From contig NC_088775.1 in the NCBI RefSeq assembly GCF_954871325.1, positions 6,177,561 to 6,241,560 on the forward strand: a stretch of 64,000 nucleotides of DNA, given 5' to 3'. The notes under the pieces were generated by a model that made no database searches, had not been told where the DNA came from, and worked only from the letters and a program-made list of their open reading frames with translations. Every line of letters begins with the position of its first letter. Position 1 is the stretch's first letter. The DNA comes from Gordionus sp. m RMFG-2023 (taxonomy: Eukaryota > Nematomorpha > Gordioida > Chordodea > Parachordodidae). The position numbers and the translations under genes are program-made. Below are positions 27,201 to 33,200 of this stretch, one piece after another.

Positions 27201-30200
27201 TTATACAAAATGGTAGTGTTATATAATTTATTTCATTGACTCCAAAATAATTTACCACAGCATTTACACTTTATTTTCAATAATTGTTATGCATTAAACA
27301 AATCAAAAATTCCAACAATACATTTTTTAAAACTAAATCTTATTTAAAACAATTATGGGTTGAACATCTATAAAGAAATTTCGAGGCTTACATAATATTT
27401 TTCTGGATAAAATATTGAGTTAGCCATGTTTAAAAATTGGTTTAAAATGAGCTGTTTAACAACACTACCATTTTGTATAATAACAATGAATCAATTTTAA
27501 AAGATAAAATATATTTTTTATCATATAAATAATATATAGATAGAGCCTATAACTAGCCAAGATGATAGTATAGTGACTTATCACAGAATTCTGATATATC
27601 TACATCAAGTAAGTTAAATATTTCGAATATATTCAAAATGACTCCGACGAAATCTTGTCGGAAGTGTATATACTGCAATCCACATTATAGTATAAATACA
27701 GCCACAAGTACGTATTTTTAATAATATAGAATTATAATATATATTTTTAGCAAATTTAAAAAGACATATTTCTATATCCCATTCTCATCTAAGAATAGAA
27801 AATAATAATAAAAAAATAAATTCTTTAGTAGGGATAAGGAAATTACTTCCTCACGAAAACTCGCAATTAAACAAATTGATTATAAGATATATAATAAAAA
27901 ATAACATCTCATTTAATAAAATAGAATCTCCGTTTTTCCAAGATATTTTCTCATTTATATTTAAAAATGAGAAGATTTGGTGCAGACAAACTGCTGCCTG
28001 CTATGTAAAAGATTTATATCATAAATCTAAAAATAAAATTATTAAAGACCTTAAACAGAGCCTGACAACTGACTTATGTACAGGAATAAATTCCTTCTCA
28101 TATTTATCAATAACAATACATTATATTGATAATGATTGGAAATTTGTGAATCTCATACTTGATTTCATTGAATTACCTCACCCACATACGGGGGCAGAAA
28201 TATCAGAATCTATCCAAGCTTCTATCGAATCTTTCAAAATTCATGATAAAGTTATGGCGGTTACTCATGATAATGCTAAAAACATGATAGCAGCATCGCG
28301 CATATTGAGTCAAACTTACACAGAATTATATGGTTCATCTTTGTATAACCATAGGTGTCTTGCTCACATAATAAATATTATTGTTGGTGAGGGAATGATT
28401 GTTTTGAATGATAAATTACAAAAAATAAATAAATTTGTCAAGAAATTGCACACATCACCAAAATACATGAAAGAATTTTTAGACATAACTGGCGGTATAC
28501 GCATACCACTTGATGTCGTGACTAGATGGAATTCTAAATTTTTGATGATATCCTCTATTAACAAAGTAATAATGTTTACTTTTTATGTTTAATATTTTTT
28601 TTATAGAATTTAGATGCAGTCAATAAATTGGGGAAAAAAGGGAGCCACCAAGATGGCCAATTATTTATAAATAATGAAGAATCAATTTTTTTAAAAGATG
28701 TAGAGGATTTTTTAAAACACTTTTACAAGATTACTTTAGAAGCTTCGTCAGCTACAAATACAACAATTGGCTCATCTTTATTATTCATAAACTGCATTGA
28801 AAATATTTTAAATCATTATATTACTGGTGATACCATATTGAAAAATACAGTGGAGGTGATGTTAACAAAATGTCAAAAATATATTAAACATATGACATCA
28901 ATTTCCAATTTTATATCAAGTATATTGGACCCTAAAACAAAGCAGAAATTTTTACCTAAATTTATAAAATCGGAATTTTTAAATCAATTTAAAACTTTAT
29001 ATACGAAATATAACAACACATTATCAAAGTCATCAGCCTCTGAAAATGATATATTGGATATTGAGGCATTACCATTTTCTGTAAGCATGCATAACAGTCT
29101 AAGAAAGTAAATATATGAATACATACATATATATATATTATATATTTATTATTTAGGGGTGCGTTACAATTAAATGATCCATTGAAGGACGAAATATCGC
29201 TTTATTTAAAAGAAGATGTAGCAAGTCCAACAACAAATGTATTAGAATGGTGGTCGAATAATAACAATTCATATCCTAATTTATCTTTAATGGCTAAAGA
29301 TTTCTTAGCTCAACAAACCACGAGTGTTGCTAGTGAAAGAATCTTTAGCAAGGCAGTAGAATGTATAACCAAAAAGAGAAATAAAATGTTGTCCACAACA
29401 CTCAAACATTGCATATCTCTAAATTGTTGGGAAGTTGATATTGAATAAAAATTTATTTTTTAAATATGTATATGGCAGTATTATAATGTAACTTATTAAT
29501 TATATAATAATGGTTTACATAAAAAAGCGTAAATATTCTTTATATTGTTTCAATATATAAAATTTAAATATTCGTTTATTAATAAAATACCCATAAATTC
29601 ATGTGTTAATTTTTGTTATTGAACTCGTCATTACCAGATAAGTCCAATTTTTTAAAATATTCTTAAATCAAAAATAATTTTAATTGAGAATTATCAGCAT
29701 ATGAATTAATTTACTAAAATATTTTTAATATTCATTTTTATTAAAAAAACACTGAAAAAATATTTAAAGGAGATTTATCAGCCACTTAATTATATTTTTC
29801 GTAACTTTAGTAAAGGTGATGGACAATAACCTTGAAGCAATATTTATTCATTGATTGCCCGAAATAGATGAAATGTTATAATATAAGGCATTTTCAATCA
29901 TGAATGAAATTGTAAATAATTTCGACTAATTAGTCGTTTTTAGTCGACTAATTAGTCATTTTTAGTCGACTAATTAGTCGTTTTAATCAATTAGTCGCTA
30001 ATAAGATTATTAGTCTTAGTCGGAAGAAATCGACTAATTAACAACACTACTTAATCAAAAGTTTAAATTATTTTTTTTAATACTCGATTAGTAAACTATG
30101 GGCATCCTTTTCATCGGAACCGTCGGAATAAATCCTAATTTTATCGTAAGGGTTATTGCTTTCGTTGGCTATCAATAAATTTCGCACTAAAATCAGAATG

Positions 30201-33200
30201 TACTCTATTTGTAAATTATCTTCATCGAATGTGTCTTCCCAATCCTTAAAACAAATTTTTTTTTGTTAATTTGTAAAAAAAATAAATTGTTAACTAATAT
30301 AGGTATTGGCTAAATGTTGACTAATATGGCTAAAACGTTAACATTAAGGTGCTTTTATTTATATTAGACTCTTTCCAAATGTGGGCCGATATATTTTAAA
30401 GAGAAAAAAACCCCCGAGACCAAAGTGACAGTTTTCGGCTACCCCAACTATAGTTACTAATTATATTTTTTTTATATTTATAAAAAAGAATAATTTGAAT
30501 AGAAAAATTATAATTTTGTATTTTATATCGTTTTTTTTATAGTAAATGTGTATAGTTTTTAACAGTTTAAATGTAAATATTCGAAATAGAAATTATCAAG
30601 CAATTTTTATCTTTTTATAAAAAATTTATACATACTTGATGGCATCTATGAACGGCTGCACCAGTCATATCATTAGGAAATGTGGTGTTTTTCGAGTTTT
30701 TGCTGACCCAAGGATTTTTCGCTCTAATAAGGTATAAAAGGATATCCCCACCAACAAAGATCATTGGGCCAGCACAAACTCATGGTTGCAAAATCTCTCC
30801 CATTGTCAGGGACCAGTGTTGTTAAACGGCTAACCCAATATTTATGCCCAAAATTTTAGGCAAGCCTGGAGATTTCAATCATAGATAGCAGAAATGTTTG
30901 AACATCTATTAACGAAATATCTTGGCTCGCGTAATATTATGTAGGCTACTGCTAAATCGAGCAGCTTAACAACACTACTCCGATTATTTTAAGAAAAATG
31001 GAATCTACCATAACGAAAAAATTCATTAATTTTAAATTTTTTCCCTGATTATCAAAAATATCACCCAGTACCTACATTTTTTTAATGCAATCCCCCCCCC
31101 CTTGAAAAAAAACCGTTAAAATTGTTCCCCTTGGTTTAAAATCTTGCCTAGTATTACCTTATCATTTCTTAGATTTCGAATTTATTAGCTTCATTCATTT
31201 ACAATTATATTAACTATCATTTTGCTAAAAATGAAACCCTGATTTAACATTAATTGTATCCCATAGGTATGTAAAATAATTTTTATTTGTTTATACATCT
31301 ATGAATATCAACAACATCCACCAATTGGAGAGAATATTTATCAGGGATCCAACCCAAACCTTTAACCCGATATTAACTGTCATTTTTTATCGAACCTAAA
31401 CCGTTGAATCGCTTTCCTATCCGAACCTGAACCGAACCGCTAAAAATTATTGCAACCATTTTAATTTTATGCTTATAAAATGTAGTGAAATTTATTACTA
31501 GTATATTGCAAAAATTCTAATTTTTATCTGGATTGCTTTAAGCATTATTATCATTCAATTTTAATTTGTAAAATATCAGTCAAAAAATTTTAAAATTTTT
31601 GTATATTGCTATTTTGCAACATTTGTTAAATAATTTTCCTTTTAATATTTAGATTTTTTTTTAATTTATCAATGCCAATTAGAGGTCTGCATCGGGCGTG
31701 TTTTTGGACCATAAGCCCGACCACCCAATGTTTAAAAAAATTAAACCACCCGCGAGCCCGCCCATAGTATACAAAAAATATACCCGCCCGCCCATTAGTC
31801 TAAAATTCCTTACACGCCCGCCCATTAGTCTAAATTTTCGTACCCGCCCGCCCATTAGTCTAAAAATTTTCATCCGCCCACGCATTATAATTTAAAATTT
31901 TTTAACGCAAGCCCGCTATAACATTTAATTATGGCCATTCTTTCAATTTTTTAAGCATCTAATAAAAAAAATTTCACATTAGACATACAAAAAGTTATAA
32001 TTTAGGAAATTACTATACTAAGCTTAAAAACTATTCTAAATTATGGATAATTTATTTCAAATAAAATATTTATAAAAAAAAATATAAATATAAAATTGAT
32101 ATTATATGTAATTCTAATGCAAAACATAATAATGAATCGACTTCTGGATTCAAACACGTTCTTTCTTTGTTCTAAAAACCTTCCAGAAATACTTGTTCAG
32201 AAGAAGCACTAGTTACAGGAATTGCCAATATTTTTCTTGCTAATCTTGATAGCTTTGGCAAATCCCTTGTCGTTTCCACCAAAGTAGTTTTAAATGTACA
32301 AAAAAGTTTATTTATTTTAAGAAAAAAGTTTTTGATACCAAAAAAGGACATTTTAATTTTTAATATCCAAAATAGTTCATAAGAACAACTTTTTATTAAT
32401 ATTTACTTAAATGATTTTAATTTTTTTAACCCGCCTGCCCGTTTATGCCAGCCCACTTAGATAGGTGAGCATGGGTGGGTGGGCCAAAACCCTGCCCAAT
32501 GCAGACCTCTTATGTCAATTATGTTTATATACTACTTTGATGATTCATGCATTAAATAGGAGTCAATTGTAGCATCCATTTATGGTTTGCAAGTCGAATA
32601 AGTGATATTAATGAACATTAATAATATGACTAGATAATAATGGCGTTAATGCATTGGTATGAACACGAATATAGAATTATTCAATTTGTAAAAATACAAA
32701 TAATAGAATTATTCAATTTGTAAAAATACAAATAATACAATTATTTCATTCTAAAATATGAATTATTCAAATATGAGATTTCTATTTTTATAGGTATCGT
32801 AATATACACACCATTGATTAATATATAGGAATAAATTATATATAATATATAGATTATTTACATATAGTATTATAAATGATAGAAATTAAAGTTACAAGAT
32901 TGTGATATAATTATGAAAGACCATCATGGTGCAAATATTAAATGTGACTTAAAAGAAATTATCCTCTAAAATTAACAAAATATTACAATAAAAGCCAAAA
33001 AAAATAAAAATATTAAATGTAATCAAGTAAATCTTAAAACATTTAAAGAATGGACTTAGTCATAAATGATCTATTAGAAAGATCAGATAATATAAATTTT
33101 TTAGCCTAAAGAATCTTGCCTAAGTAAAGAAGTGAATATCTTATACTATTGGTAAAATCAGTATATAAATTATCTGATGTATTGGCAGTTCTTGTTTTTC

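Larger units (their letters stand above)
22298..30049. mobile_element. 7.75 kb hAT composite with internal palindrome
   Basis: The left end TAGTGTTGTTAATCGAC and the right end GACTAATTAACAACACTA form a hAT TIR. Both ends carry tandem palindromic subterminal repeats built on TAGTCGACTAAT (22310-22470 and 29925-30040). Inside, from left to right, are a 12-unit minisatellite, AT-rich filler, a minus-strand transposase gene, a MITE at the axis and a plus-strand transposase gene. A clean 8-bp target duplication was not seen. The right end lies only 34 bp from timeless exon 30244-30084, and the element fills most of that 8.3 kb intron. Confidence 0.75.

Noticed and set aside
31679-31895. Overlapping open frames with repeating RLMGG/PPIS peptides
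   Set aside because: They are translations of the hAT subterminal repeats.
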